Of a stretch of DNA of 64,000 nucleotides, positions 47,879-57,001 are shown in pieces. How positions within the stretch are numbered: position 1 is the first letter of the stretch; each line of letters begins with the position of its first letter. Made by a program: the position numbers and the translations under genes. The stretch is from an uncultured Candidatus Binatia bacterium (GTDB lineage: Bacteria; Desulfobacterota; Binatia; Bin18): contig OY282457.1 in the NCBI GenBank assembly GCA_958296235.1, forward strand, positions 2,421,684-2,485,683. The letters are read 5' to 3'. The notes under the pieces are model-generated. The model was not told the DNA's origin. It did not search any database and saw nothing but the letters and a program-made list of their open reading frames with translations.

Positions 47879-49282
47879 CTATTTCCCGATACAGAACTCT
47901 TGAAATACGCGGTCGAGTATCTCCTCACTGCTGACCTGGCCCGTTATCGCGCCAATATGGTCCAGGCTTGCGCGAATATCAACCGCAACCAGATCAAGGG
48001 GGAGGCGCGCCGCCAAGCCCTGCTCCGCGCATTGCAGGCTGGCCGCGGCTCTTTCAAGGGCAACCTTATGCCGGGTTTTTGTAATCATCACACCTTTATA
48101 CGGACCTGGGGCGGATTCCCCCGGTCGCTCCTGCCCCAGCGCGACCTCCTGTATGCTGTTTCCTAAGTCGTCCATCCCAGTGCCATACAGCGCGGCGATA
48201 TGAAGAATGCGAGGCGCTTCAATATCCAGATTGTCTGCCAAATGGGTTGCATCAAATTTTTGAGGAAGATCGCTCTTATTCCCCACCAGGATACACTTCT
48301 TTCCTTGAATCTTTTCACAGATGAGAGCGTCGTCCGCATCAAACGGTCGTGAGAGGTCGAAGAGCGCCACAATAAGCTCTGCGTGTTCAATGCTGGACAG
48401 GCTGCGCTCAATGCCGATCTTCTCAATTTCATCCGTTGTCTGACGAATCCCAGCAGTGTCGCGCACGACGAGCGGAATACCGTTCACGATGACGGTTTCC
48501 TCAAGCACATCCCGCGTCGTGCCAGGGAGCTGGGTGACAATGGCCCGCTCTGTGCCTGACAGAAGGTTGAGGACACTCGACTTGCCGACATTCGGCTTTC
48601 CAATAATAGCGGTCCTGAGCCCGTCTCGATAGACTTTTCCTTGTGAAAAAGTGACGGCGAGAGCCTCTATATCTCTCCGAATTGAAGAGAAAGCCGCGTC
48701 GAGTTCGCGCTGGCTCTGTTCGGGGAGATCGTCTTCAGGAAAATCGATAAAAGCTTCCAGGTAGGCCGTCTGAGCAATGAGGCGGTCTCGAATGGCTACG
48801 CAGGCCTGGGAGAGCCGGCCTGACAGGTCCTCCCAGGCGAGATGTAAACCCGTCTCATTATTCGCGTGAATGAGATCAAGCACGGCCTCGGCCTGTATGA
48901 GATCGAGGCGGCCGTTGAGAAATGCGCGTTTTGTAAACTCGCCTGGCTGGGCGGGACGGACTCCCTGATTGAGGATCGTTTCCAATACCCGACGAGTCAG
49001 GAAACTGCCGCCATGGAGGTGCAGTTCAGCGATATGCTCCCCAGTATAACTGTGGGGCGCGCGCATCAGGACCAGGCCGGCCCGGTCAATCGGCTGGCCG
49101 TTCGGCTGCTCCAGAATTTTGCCAAGATAGAAATGGTGAGAGTGGAGTTTTTCCCACGGCGTGTTGGGGAGAAAGAGCGATCTGAGTGTGCTTTCTGCGT
49201 CCGCGCCACTGACTCGGATAACGGCGATCCCCCCTTGGCCTGGGGGCGTCGCGATAGCGGCAATCGTATCATGCTCGTACAC
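47879..49282 (-). CDS. mnmE: tRNA modification GTPase MnmE
   Basis: 467 residues. The N-terminal formyl-tetrahydrofolate-binding domain starts DTIAAIATPPGQGGIAVIRVSG. The G domain at about 215-380 has GKPNVGKSSVLN (G1), DTAGIR (G3) and GNKSDL (G4). The C-terminal FCIGK motif carries the conserved cysteine. It pairs with MnmG. A palindromic element lies just upstream of its start. Confidence 0.98.
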   Translation of the reverse strand: MYEHDTIAAIATPPGQGGIAVIRVSGADAESTLRSLFLPNTPWEKLHSHHFYLGKILEQPNGQPIDRAGLVLMRAPHSYTGEHIAELHLHGGSFLTRRVLETILNQGVRPAQPGEFTKRAFLNGRLDLIQAEAVLDLIHANNETGLHLAWEDLSGRLSQACVAIRDRLIAQTAYLEAFIDFPEDDLPEQSQRELDAAFSSIRRDIEALAVTFSQGKVYRDGLRTAIIGKPNVGKSSVLNLLSGTERAIVTQLPGTTRDVLEETVIVNGIPLVVRDTAGIRQTTDEIEKIGIERSLSSIEHAELIVALFDLSRPFDADDALICEKIQGKKCILVGNKSDLPQKFDATHLADNLDIEAPRILHIAALYGTGMDDLGNSIQEVALGQERPGESAPGPYKGVMITKTRHKVALERAAASLQCAEQGLAARLPLDLVAVDIRASLDHIGAITGQVSSEEILDRVFQEFCIGK

Positions 49283-49290
49283 AACTCCTC

Positions 49291-49342
49291 AAAGAGTAAA
49301 CATGTCCTCCCCTAGACACAAGCTGTTGACACGTTTCCTCTT
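49291..49342 (+). repeat. Palindromic element, copy 7
   Basis: Arms AAAGAGTAAACATGTCC and GACACGTTTCCTCTT, with TCCCCTAGACACAAGCTGT between. It fills the mnmE-jag gap and forms one of two copies flanking jag. Confidence 0.9.
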
Positions 49343-49353
49343 GACGCCACGGG

Positions 49354-50142
49354 TTACGAGCGAGACGGCCGCCGGTCTCGGTCCCGGCGATTATTCCCCG
49401 CTTCTTCTGGAACGATGGAGAGACGGCGGAAATGCCCCCGGCCTATGCTTTTTGTCACAACAAGCGGGTCGTCTTCAAGCGCCAAATGGACGACGCGCCG
49501 GTCTCGGGGACTGAGCGGGTTGAGCGTAACGGTCTTTCGCCGCCGTTTTGCCCGCTCGCTCAAACGGAGGGCGAGGCTTTCAAGACTCTGGCGGCGGCGT
49601 TCACGGTAGCCCTCGGCGTCCAAGATGAGATGCGCCTCTTCCTCTTCTCCCCGGGCGACCATACGGTTGAGCAGATATTCCAGGGCATCAAGCGTTTGCC
49701 CCTTGCGTCCAATGAGTAAGCCATCGACCGTATCCTCAAGATTGATAACGGCTTCCGGCCCGTGGACATCGAGTGAGACCGGGGCCTCCACGCCCATGAG
49801 GCGCAGGGTCTCTGAGAGTATCTGACAGGCATTTTCTCCCGTCTCCCTGGAAAGGGGAACGGGCTGGGCGGCCGGTTCCCCAGAAGGAGCGCGCCGGCGC
49901 GCCGCTCTCTCCCGCTCCCGAGGAGATTGGTCAGTGCTGGTCGGAGATTCAGGCTCCTGAAGCGAAACAGGATTTCTCAGCGTCGCTCGAACGCGCGCCT
50001 TCCTCCCACCAATACCGAGGAAACCCTTTGAGGCCTGGGCAAGGATTTCTATTTCCACCTGCTCTCTGTCTGCTTGGAGTTGGGTCAGGGCTGCTGCAAC
50101 CGCCTCTTCTAGCGTCGATCCTTCCGCTTCAACTGCACTCAT
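49354..50142 (-). CDS. jag: Jag/KhpB RNA-binding protein
   Basis: 262 residues in three parts. The Jag_N domain (TLEEAVAAALTQLQADREQV, ASKGFLGIGGRKARV) is followed by a Pro/Ser/Arg-rich linker. The KH domain includes GLLIGRKGQTLDALEYLLNR (about 160) and the R3H domain ends in RDRRVVHLALEDDP and SIGRGHFRRLSI. ATG 50142 has GAGGAAAG upstream. It lies beside yidC as in most bacteria, and is bracketed by two palindromic elements. Confidence 0.95.
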   Translation of the reverse strand: MSAVEAEGSTLEEAVAAALTQLQADREQVEIEILAQASKGFLGIGGRKARVRATLRNPVSLQEPESPTSTDQSPRERERAARRRAPSGEPAAQPVPLSRETGENACQILSETLRLMGVEAPVSLDVHGPEAVINLEDTVDGLLIGRKGQTLDALEYLLNRMVARGEEEEAHLILDAEGYRERRRQSLESLALRLSERAKRRRKTVTLNPLSPRDRRVVHLALEDDPLVVTKSIGRGHFRRLSIVPEEAGNNRRDRDRRPSRS

Positions 50143-50160
50143 GGTGTCTTTCCTCTTTGA

Positions 50161-50214
50161 AAAGAGTAAGCGCGTCCTCCAATAACACACAGATGCTGGA
50201 CACGTGTACTCTTT
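50161..50214 (+). repeat. Palindromic element, copy 8
   Basis: Arms AAAGAGTAAGCGCGTCC and GGACACGTGTACTCTTT around TCCAATAACACACAGATGCT, almost the same as copy 4. It directly abuts the yidC stop codon (50215-50217) and lies in the leader of jag. Confidence 0.93.
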
Positions 50215-51897
50215 TTATCCATACGTTTTCGTATACCAGTGCTGCTGCGCGACACTCAGGATATTATTGATAAGCCAGTACAGCACCAGTCCGGCTGGAA
50301 AATTAATGAACATCACCGTAAAGATGACCGGCATCAGGAGCATCATCTTCTGCTGAATCGGATCTCCGGTTGTCGGCATCATCATCTGCTGGATAACCAT
50401 CGACCCCCCCATGAGTAAGGTCAGCACCGGGATACCTGGGGGATCAACGAAAGGAATGGCCAATGCGCCCAACCGGTCTGGCTGAGACAGGTCTTCAATC
50501 CAGCCGAAAAATGGAGCTTGGCGCAATTCAATGGCGTACAAAAGCCCCTGATACAGGCCGATGAACACCGGGAGCTGTACAATCATGGGGATACACCCAC
50601 CGAGCGGATTGACCTCGTAGCGCTTATACAGCTCCATCATTTCCTGGTTCAGCTTTTGTCGGTCCTCCTTATATTGCTCACGCAGTCGTTCCATCTGCGG
50701 CTGGAGTTTCTTCATCGCCGACATCGACTTGAAGCTCTTATTACTGAGTGGGAAGAATACCAGTTTGACCAAGACCGTCAGTAAGATAATGGCAATACCG
50801 TAATTCCCGGTCACCCCATAGAGGAGCCTCAGCAATGAGACTAAGGGCCGGGCAATAAAATGGGACCACCCAAAGTCGATGGCCCGGTCAAAGGCCGGAT
50901 CAACCGTATTCAGGGCCGTGGTATCCTTCGGGCCAAGATACAGGGTGTAGGAGACGGCCTGCCCGCTCCAGGGCGTCGAGAGGCGTGTTTCCAGGGTCCC
51001 GTCCTCATCGCGAAAAAAAAGTTGGGCCGTTTCGACGTCGCGCGGCATCATGCCGGCCAGGAAATAACTGTTTGTGAATCCGGCCCAACGAATATCCCCC
51101 GGCCCGTATGCGTCCCCGGCCTCCCAATCCCAGGCGTTTTCATATTCAAAGGTCCGGCCAATCAGAGCAACCGGCCCGTAGACGTCATAATAGGCGGATT
51201 TCCCTTCTGAACGGGAGCCCTCAAGCCAGGATAAAGAGAGGGCGGACGCCGTAAAAGGGAGACGCGTGACCGCGACGGTCAGCTCTATGCCATACCCTTC
51301 TCCGGAAAAAGTAAAGGTTTTGGTAAAGCGCGCCCCATTCGCAAGTGACCCGCTGAACACCAGCTCGCCGTCATCTCCCGCCGGCACAAAGAGCGGTTTT
51401 CCCGCGGTGACGCCCTCTACGACATACGGCAGCGCAGCGTCACTGAGAGTGATATCCTTGCCGCTCACATCGAGGACGAAGGGCAGCTCTCCATAGGTCC
51501 CGGCGGTGACCATTTCCAACAGCGGGCTGTCCGGGCGGAGCGTCACCGGATACTGTTTGAGTCGAAAGCTTTTGAGACGTCCGCCCGTGGATGTAAAAAC
51601 AGCAATATATGTGTCTGTTTCAACTATGATGTCCTGTTCTACGGGAGCAGAAGGAGTCGTTGAGGCCGGCTGGGGAAGAGCCGGAGTCTGTTCTCCTTGT
51701 TCGATAACGGTCTGGCGGCGCTCCGCAAGGAGCTGAGTCTGTTGATCTGAAGGCGTGGCTGATTCCGAGCCGACTACGGGCTGTTGAGTCTGGGGCTGGA
51801 GGGGGTCAGGCGGCGGGTACAGATAGGAGATCAGTGACTGATACCCGATAAGAATAAGGATACACAGGACAATAGCAAGGAGACTCTTGTTATCCAT
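50215..51897 (-). CDS. yidC: Membrane protein insertase YidC
   Basis: 560 residues, the Gram-negative form. The first helix is SLLAIVLCILILIGYQSLIS, followed by a Pro/Gln-rich linker, a large periplasmic beta domain (about 90-340) and the core insertase helices (LFYGV-type segment LLRLLYGVTGNYGIAIILLT, GGCIPMIVQLPVFIGLYQGL, FTVMFINFPAGLVLYWLINN). It inserts membrane proteins alone or with Sec, including the F0 c subunit. Its TAA abuts a palindromic element. Confidence 0.97.
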   Translation of the reverse strand: MDNKSLLAIVLCILILIGYQSLISYLYPPPDPLQPQTQQPVVGSESATPSDQQTQLLAERRQTVIEQGEQTPALPQPASTTPSAPVEQDIIVETDTYIAVFTSTGGRLKSFRLKQYPVTLRPDSPLLEMVTAGTYGELPFVLDVSGKDITLSDAALPYVVEGVTAGKPLFVPAGDDGELVFSGSLANGARFTKTFTFSGEGYGIELTVAVTRLPFTASALSLSWLEGSRSEGKSAYYDVYGPVALIGRTFEYENAWDWEAGDAYGPGDIRWAGFTNSYFLAGMMPRDVETAQLFFRDEDGTLETRLSTPWSGQAVSYTLYLGPKDTTALNTVDPAFDRAIDFGWSHFIARPLVSLLRLLYGVTGNYGIAIILLTVLVKLVFFPLSNKSFKSMSAMKKLQPQMERLREQYKEDRQKLNQEMMELYKRYEVNPLGGCIPMIVQLPVFIGLYQGLLYAIELRQAPFFGWIEDLSQPDRLGALAIPFVDPPGIPVLTLLMGGSMVIQQMMMPTTGDPIQQKMMLLMPVIFTVMFINFPAGLVLYWLINNILSVAQQHWYTKTYG

Positions 51898-51924
51898 AGA
51901 AACTTCAAATGCCCACGAAATGAG

Positions 51925-52203
51925 TTACGGGACGAGATCGACTCCGCCTGGGTGCCAGGGATGACATTTGGCGAGACGGCGCATGGTGAGCGTCAGCCCC
52001 CTGAGAGTCCCATGCTTGCGGACGGCGTGCAGGGCATACTGAGAGCAGCTGGGATAGAAGCGACAGGCCGGACCGAGCAGCGGAGAGATGAAGAGGCGAT
52101 AGCCCCTGAGTCCTCCCACGACTAACAGTTGGCAGAGCCGAGAGGCTGCTGGGGCACTTGCAGAGCCGGAAAAGTAAGAGATTTCATTGCGTGCGTTGAG
52201 CAA
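51925..52203 (-). CDS. yidD: Membrane protein insertion efficiency factor YidD
   Basis: 92 residues. The hallmark [19 protein letters not shown] with three-cysteine spacing and the ending [13 protein letters not shown] are diagnostic. [15 protein letters not shown] precedes them. It overlaps the rnpA 3' end by 20 bases and precedes yidC, the standard order. Confidence 0.93.
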   Translation of the reverse strand: MLNARNEISYFSGSASAPAASRLCQLLVVGGLRGYRLFISPLLGPACRFYPSCSQYALHAVRKHGTLRGLTLTMRRLAKCHPWHPGGVDLVP

Positions 52204-52576
52204 TGGGAAGCACCTTCTCTAGTTCGGTAACGATCTGGGCAAAAGACAATTCCTTTGCGCGTGATTTGGGAATAATAAGGGTATCACGTGTCGGAGATAT
52301 ACGCGCCTGCCGGACTCGAAAAAACTCGCGTAACTTTCTCTTTATTTGATTCCGAGCAACAGCATTTCCGTATTTCCGTGAGGCCGTCACCCCAAGGCGG
52401 GGACGAGCGGTCCGGGCGGGCGCAGTAATGACAATAAAATTACGACTATATCGGCGTTCTCCTCGTTTCTGGAGCGCGAGAAATTCTCGGCGAGCCAACA
52501 GGCGTGCCGCTTTGGGAAAGGTGTATCGGGCAGAAAGAGGAAAGGTGTCCAGCTTTTGCGTATGATTGGAGGACAC
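52184..52576 (-). CDS. rnpA: Ribonuclease P protein component, with start inside a palindromic element
   Basis: 130 residues from GTG 52576. The RnpA fold begins at [15 protein letters not shown]; the basic RNA-binding RNR motif is in [19 protein letters not shown]. It assists tRNA 5' maturation. The residues before it ([14 protein letters not shown]) are encoded by a palindromic element. The element supplies GAGG and the GTG. The frame is also open up to 52675, overlapping rpmH, so translation could start within rpmH as in Thermus; the true start is undecided. Confidence 0.9.
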   Translation of the reverse strand: MSSNHTQKLDTFPLSARYTFPKAARLLARREFLALQKRGERRYSRNFIVITAPARTARPRLGVTASRKYGNAVARNQIKRKLREFFRVRQARISPTRDTLIIPKSRAKELSFAQIVTELEKVLPIAQRTQ

Positions 52577-52587
52577 GCTTCCTCTTT
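52534..52587 (-). repeat. Palindromic element, copy 9, at the rnpA start
   Basis: On the minus strand it starts AAAGAGGAAGCGTGTCC and ends GGACACCTTTCCTCTTT, with TCCAATCATACGCAAAAGCT between. It is closest to the atpZ copy and shares its reading frame. Confidence 0.9.
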
Positions 52588-52595
52588 GCGCGCGG

Positions 52596-52757
52596 CTAGC
52601 CGCGCGCCGGCTTGAGCGGTGTCCGTACACTGAGGAGTTTGCGTCCTTTCGTCCGCCGCCGCTTGATAACCGCACGACCCCCGGCTGTCTTCATCCTGAC
52701 GAGAAACCCGTGGGTGCGCTTTCGACTGGTATTGCTTGGTTGATAGGTCCTTTTCAT
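52596..52757 (-). CDS. rpmH: Ribosomal protein bL34
   Basis: 53 residues, very basic, too short for most gene filters. It begins [18 protein letters not shown] and has the family core [18 protein letters not shown] and ends TPLKPARG; the last part is slightly longer than usual. It is the first gene of the rpmH-rnpA-yidD-yidC-jag run. Palindromic elements lie on both sides. It is about 36 kb from dnaA, whereas many bacteria keep the two adjacent. Confidence 0.96.
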   Translation of the reverse strand: MKRTYQPSNTSRKRTHGFLVRMKTAGGRAVIKRRRTKGRKLLSVRTPLKPARG

Positions 52758-52804
52758 CGATATTCATCCGTTCCTAGCGTGCCGTGCTCGGCTGGCCATC
52801 CATA

Positions 52805-52867
52805 GAAGAGTAAACATGTCCTCCAGCATACAGGAGAAGACAGGAGATGCTGGACACGTTTCCTCTT
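52805..52867 (+). repeat. Palindromic element, copy 10 (long centre)
   Basis: Arms AAGAGTAAACATGTCC and GGACACGTTTCCTCTTT enclose a longer centre that itself contains CTCCAGCAT and ATGCTGGA, so the stem is extended. It lies between the gpsA 3' end and the rpmH promoter region. Confidence 0.88.
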
Positions 52868-52890
52868 TTCACCATACCGCTACCAAGATG

Positions 52891-53904
52891 TCAATTTGCT
52901 CCTGGTGGAAACTCGGCCTTGGTCTGACGCGCCAACAAGTCTGCGACAACCTGCGTCGGCGGCTTACCAGAATAGACGAGTGCATATATCTGCTCCACAA
53001 TCGGCATATCAACCGCCAGACGCCGGGCCAAATCAAGAATTGAGCGGCAATTGCGGATGCCTTCTGCAATGGTTGCCATCGTCCGCTGAATAGCCTCCAG
53101 GGACTCGCCTCTTCCCAGCCGAATGCCTACGGTTCGGTTGCGGCTGAGGTCACTCGTGCAGGTGAGAATCAGGTCTCCTATGCCAGACAGGCCCGATAAC
53201 GTTTGGGGATGTGCGCCCAGCCGCGTTGCTAAACGGACAACCTCAGCCATACCGCGCGTGATCAAGGCTGCCCGCGCGTTATAGCCGTATCCTAATCCGT
53301 CACTCACCCCAGCGGCCAGGGCAATCACATTTTTGACTGCGCCGCCAATCTCAGCCCCAATCACGTCCGTTGTCGTGTAGACGCGAAATGTTGGAGCCGA
53401 GAACAGTGTTTGGATTCTCCGGGCGATGGCTTGGTCTCGGGCTGCGACTGTCACGGCGGTTGGGAGTCCGCGGGCGACTTCTGCGGCAAAGCTGGGACCT
53501 GAGAGCACGGCGATCTTGTGGGCGAACCGTGGGGGGAGGGCCTCGGTGAGGGCGCCACTCATCGTTTGGAGAGAATCCTGCTCAATACCTTTACTCGTGC
53601 TGACGAGAAGCGGTGTTGTCGTCAGCAGGGCCCCCAGCGTTGAGGCGATGGAACGAACTGCATGGGACGGAACGGCGATAACAAGAACCTCAGCACCGCT
53701 GACTGCCTCGGACAGCTCTGGGGTAAAGTGGAGCGTCTCCGGGAGTCGTACACCAGGCAGATAGTCCGTATTCTCTCTTGTTTTTTCAATTTTCCGGGCC
53801 AAGACCTCACGCCTGACCCATACCCGGGCCTGATGTCCGGCTGAGTCTAAAAGACACGCCAGGGCGGTTCCCCATCCTCCACCACCAATAACGGCAACGC
53901 GCAT
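52891..53904 (-). CDS. gpsA: Glycerol-3-phosphate dehydrogenase [NAD(P)+]
   Basis: 337 residues. The NAD-binding GGGGWGTALACLLDSAGH starts at residue 7. VLSGPSFAAEVARGLPTAVT (about 137) and GAEIGGAVKNVIALAAGVSDG (about 185, with the catalytic Lys) follow. It makes sn-glycerol-3-phosphate for phospholipids. ATG 53904 is chosen over 53943. Its start lies 36 bases after the pgeF stop. Confidence 0.96.
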   Translation of the reverse strand: MRVAVIGGGGWGTALACLLDSAGHQARVWVRREVLARKIEKTRENTDYLPGVRLPETLHFTPELSEAVSGAEVLVIAVPSHAVRSIASTLGALLTTTPLLVSTSKGIEQDSLQTMSGALTEALPPRFAHKIAVLSGPSFAAEVARGLPTAVTVAARDQAIARRIQTLFSAPTFRVYTTTDVIGAEIGGAVKNVIALAAGVSDGLGYGYNARAALITRGMAEVVRLATRLGAHPQTLSGLSGIGDLILTCTSDLSRNRTVGIRLGRGESLEAIQRTMATIAEGIRNCRSILDLARRLAVDMPIVEQIYALVYSGKPPTQVVADLLARQTKAEFPPGAN

Positions 53905-53939
53905 GACTGCTTCGTAATCACGCCCCGAACAGGGCTTCT

Positions 53940-54689
53940 TCAAGCTGGCTGCCAGCCGATGACGCTGAGCTGGCGTCCGGCTTGCGCTCCTTCTCTTCGG
54001 GCCGAGGTAAACTCGTCTGGATGACAGAATGTGCAGGGTCCAACATTGTGAATCTGGGTCTGCGGAACCCCGGCCTGGATGAATTGCATCCGGTTTATCG
54101 CCCGCAGGTCGAGATATCCCTTTTCTCCCCGCGGGTTCCAGGTCGCAGGCTGTCCGTCTCCCCAGCGCGCAAAGAGCGGCTCTCCTATTTCATGGCCGAC
54201 CTGATAACAGCACCCGCCAATTGACGGACCCAGGGCGACCCAGAGCTGAGTGGCGGCAAGGTCCCATTGTTTGGCACATATGCCGACTGCTCGGAGGGCG
54301 ATTGCCTGCTGGGTTCCTCTCCATCCAGCGTGGAGAGCGCCCACACACCTTTTATGTGGGGCAACGAGGAGAATCGGGACGCAATCTGCGGTCCTGATGC
54401 CAAGTAAGACGTTTTGCTCGGTCGTGAGCATACCATCAGCTTCCAGCGCTGGTGTTGCTTCCTTGCTGCCCATGTGCACGATGGCATTCCCGTGAACCTG
54501 GGTGAGGGTATGGAGTAGACAGCCCGGGGCGTCCAGAGAAGCGCCTGTTGAAGCCGCGGTGAGGGGGATAGGCAGGCGACGGGAAAAACCGTGAATCAGA
54601 CCAGGAAAGGCGCCCCACGCCTCGGTCCGAATCCAGAGATCATGCCCTGGCGGGTCTTTTGGACTTGGAACTGATTCAGGCTGGCGCAT
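53940..54689 (-). CDS. pgeF: Peptidoglycan editing factor / laccase-domain protein (YfiH family)
   Basis: 249 residues. The zinc/copper-site residues appear in TLTQVHGNAIVH, GIRTADCVPILLV, GALHAGWRGTQQ and, at the C-terminus, VGPCTFCHPDEFTSARREG. Family members act as purine nucleoside phosphorylases or in peptidoglycan editing. It overlaps the rlmD 3' end by 14 bases, so the two are coupled. Confidence 0.92.
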   Translation of the reverse strand: MRQPESVPSPKDPPGHDLWIRTEAWGAFPGLIHGFSRRLPIPLTAASTGASLDAPGCLLHTLTQVHGNAIVHMGSKEATPALEADGMLTTEQNVLLGIRTADCVPILLVAPHKRCVGALHAGWRGTQQAIALRAVGICAKQWDLAATQLWVALGPSIGGCCYQVGHEIGEPLFARWGDGQPATWNPRGEKGYLDLRAINRMQFIQAGVPQTQIHNVGPCTFCHPDEFTSARREGAQAGRQLSVIGWQPA

Positions 54690-56010
54690 GACTCTTCCCT
54701 CCCTTCTCGATAAGGGCGAGCGTTTCCACCTGGTCCGTTTGCGGAAACATATCGAATGGCTGGACCCGTCCGACGGTATAGCCAGCGTCGGAAAAACGGT
54801 CCAGGTCTCGGGCGAGTGTCTGGGGCGAACAGGAGATATAGAGCAGTTTGGGCGCGTTCACTCCTATGACCGAGGAAAAAGCCTCGGGGCTCAGTCCTGT
54901 CCGAGGTGGGTTGAGCACAATCCTATCGATGGGTGGGAGGCTGGTGGCGAGCTCTTCTATCTTCTGCGCCGCATCACCATGAAAGAAACGGGTATTGTGA
55001 TAGCCGTTGCGCCGGGCGTTTTCCTTGGCAACGTTCACGGCCCGTTCATTTTCCTCAATCCCGGCCACGAACTTGGTCTGCGAGGCACAGTACAGGGCGA
55101 TAGGGCCGATTCCGCAATACACATCAAGGACGATTTCCTGTCCGGTCATAGCGCTCCACCGGACAACGGTTTCGTAAATACGCTTCGCCATGGAGGGATT
55201 GACCTGAGAAAAGGCGTCAACCGGGATACTGAGACGGACATGTCCTATCTGTTCGAGTAAAGAGTCTCGACCCCGCAAGGGGCGAAAGCGCTTGCCCCAG
55301 ATCACATTGCCCGGCTGGTCGTTGATATTATGGACAATGCCGCTCAAAAAAGGAAACCGTCGCTCAAGCTGACGGGTCAAGTCGTGCACCTGGGGAAAGT
55401 GCATATGTCGGGTGACCAGCAGCAGTAATACCTTCCGCTGCCAAAAACTATAGCGCAGGTCTATATAGCGGAGCTGGCCCGTATCCCGCTCCTCGTTATA
55501 CGGCACAATATGAAGATGTTCGATTTCGCGTTTGAGAAAGGCGACGACCTGGTTAATCTCTTTAGGGTGCACCGGACACGCCGAGATATCAAAAACCTGA
55601 TGGGTTTCAGGGCGATACAGGCCAATCAGGATTTGTCCTTTGACGTTCTGCACGGCCAGTTTGACGCGCGAGCGGTAGCCAAACTTTTTGGGAGACGCAA
55701 CGGGCAGCGGAACGCTGATCGCCCTGAGCGACGGAAAGGCGGCAAACGCCTCCTGCACTATGGTTTGTTTCCGCTCAAGCTGTTGGTCGTAGGGAACGGA
55801 AACAAAAGGACAGCCGTAACAGTGGGGAGCATGGGGACAGGGCGGCTTCCAGTCGGGCTTGCCTCCTGAATAGTCGTTTGGATGCGACGGCCCTGAGACC
55901 ACTTTCTTTTTTCTGTACTGGTTGCCCGGCTTTGAGAACCGGCGGGGCCGCTGTGAACCGGCCGGCCTTTTTCGAGACGTGGACGGCCGTGAGGTTTTGG
56001 GTTCTGACAC
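54676..56010 (-). CDS. rlmD: 23S rRNA (uracil-5-)-methyltransferase RumA/RlmD family
   Basis: 444 residues. A very basic N-terminal tail (about 1-55) precedes the 4Fe-4S ligands in CPHAPHCYGCPF and ACPVHP. SAM motifs are EIVLDVYCGIGPIALYCASQ (about 290) and DRIVLNPPRTGL; the catalytic nucleophile is in LLYISCSPQTLARDL. The basic tail may help bind RNA. RlmC or RlmD specificity cannot be separated by eye. Start GTG 56010 is tentative. Confidence 0.9.
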   Translation of the reverse strand: MSEPKTSRPSTSRKRPAGSQRPRRFSKPGNQYRKKKVVSGPSHPNDYSGGKPDWKPPCPHAPHCYGCPFVSVPYDQQLERKQTIVQEAFAAFPSLRAISVPLPVASPKKFGYRSRVKLAVQNVKGQILIGLYRPETHQVFDISACPVHPKEINQVVAFLKREIEHLHIVPYNEERDTGQLRYIDLRYSFWQRKVLLLLVTRHMHFPQVHDLTRQLERRFPFLSGIVHNINDQPGNVIWGKRFRPLRGRDSLLEQIGHVRLSIPVDAFSQVNPSMAKRIYETVVRWSAMTGQEIVLDVYCGIGPIALYCASQTKFVAGIEENERAVNVAKENARRNGYHNTRFFHGDAAQKIEELATSLPPIDRIVLNPPRTGLSPEAFSSVIGVNAPKLLYISCSPQTLARDLDRFSDAGYTVGRVQPFDMFPQTDQVETLALIEKGGKSHAPA

Positions 56011-56158
56011 CGTGGCAGACTACAAAGCCTTCCACCCGGCGTCAACTGGAGACACATGCAGCGATAAAGTGAAGAGCAGAAACGAACCAATAGTCACCCT
56101 ATCCCGAATGCTTTATAGCCAGTATGGTACAAACATTAACAATTACGGGGAGAGGACG

Positions 56159-56959
56159 ATGGAAGAGAATGTTTGGCCTGTCGCCAGGAGCGGCTCTGCC
56201 TGGCGACAGATAATTATTGTGTTGTCGACTCTTCTCCTGTTCATGAACGGCGGTCCCGCGAGGGCCGAGGGCGACCCTGCCGCTCTCGGTCGGTCGGAGA
56301 CCTACGCTGGCGTCTTCATCGGCGCCGGTTTGACAGACAACAAGCTGGTTGATGTTGATGGCTTCGCGAATTGGGGCGATGCGGGTTCCGTTTCCGATTA
56401 CCATGACTCCGGCCTGGCAGGCGGGGCGTTGATAGGGAAAAAGTTCGCCACTGGCTTTGTGCCGCTCAGGGTCGAGATCGACGGAACCTTCGGCGACATG
56501 TCGGCGAAGACGAACAAGCTCGACCCCGAAGGCCTGGACGAGACGGCCAAAGCGGATTTCCAGTGGATCACCACGGCGCGGGTTGGCGTTGAACAGGCCG
56601 TTGGCTCTGCGACGGTGTTTGCCAGTGGCGGTCTGGCGGTGGCCGGAATCGCTAATTCAGTGGTTGACATTGATTTCGGCCCGAATCTGCCGGCGCGGGT
56701 GGACCCTGACGACTCTTTCCACGACAGCTCGACGCAACTCGGTTGGGTCATCGGGGTCGGTGTGGAAGCGCCGCTGGCCGATAACTGGACGCTACGACTT
56801 GAGGGCTCGTATCTGGATTTCGGTCAGAGCACCTATGACGTGAACCGCTCCGGCAATAATGCGTGTGGGCCGGGAAACCCTCGAACGTCTTGCCCGTACA
56901 AGGTTGATAACAAGCTGGCCATCGTGCGCTTGGCTATCATTCACCGGTTCGACTGGTAA
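56159..56959 (+). CDS. Outer-membrane beta-barrel protein (OmpA/OmpW-like porin family)
   Basis: 266 residues. A long signal peptide (about 1-41) ends at GGPARAEG. The mature part alternates polar and hydrophobic residues in eight or so strands (YAGVFIGAGLTDNKLV, VPLRVEIDGTFGDM, WTLRLEGSYLDFG) and ends in the outer-membrane signature IIHRFDW with a terminal aromatic. GGGGAGAGGACG is a good ribosome site. A cysteine pair (CGPGNPRTSC) lies in a late loop. Probably a structural or porin-like protein; specificity unknown. Confidence 0.82.
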   Translation: MEENVWPVARSGSAWRQIIIVLSTLLLFMNGGPARAEGDPAALGRSETYAGVFIGAGLTDNKLVDVDGFANWGDAGSVSDYHDSGLAGGALIGKKFATGFVPLRVEIDGTFGDMSAKTNKLDPEGLDETAKADFQWITTARVGVEQAVGSATVFASGGLAVAGIANSVVDIDFGPNLPARVDPDDSFHDSSTQLGWVIGVGVEAPLADNWTLRLEGSYLDFGQSTYDVNRSGNNACGPGNPRTSCPYKVDNKLAIVRLAIIHRFDW

Positions 56960-57001
56960 TGCGGCACGGCAGAGGCGAGGATACCGATTGAGCCGGCCCG
57001 C

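Noticed and set aside
52387..52767. 126-residue minus-strand frame overlapping rpmH and rnpA
   Set aside because: It is the alternative frame of two well-identified genes and shows no recognisable protein.
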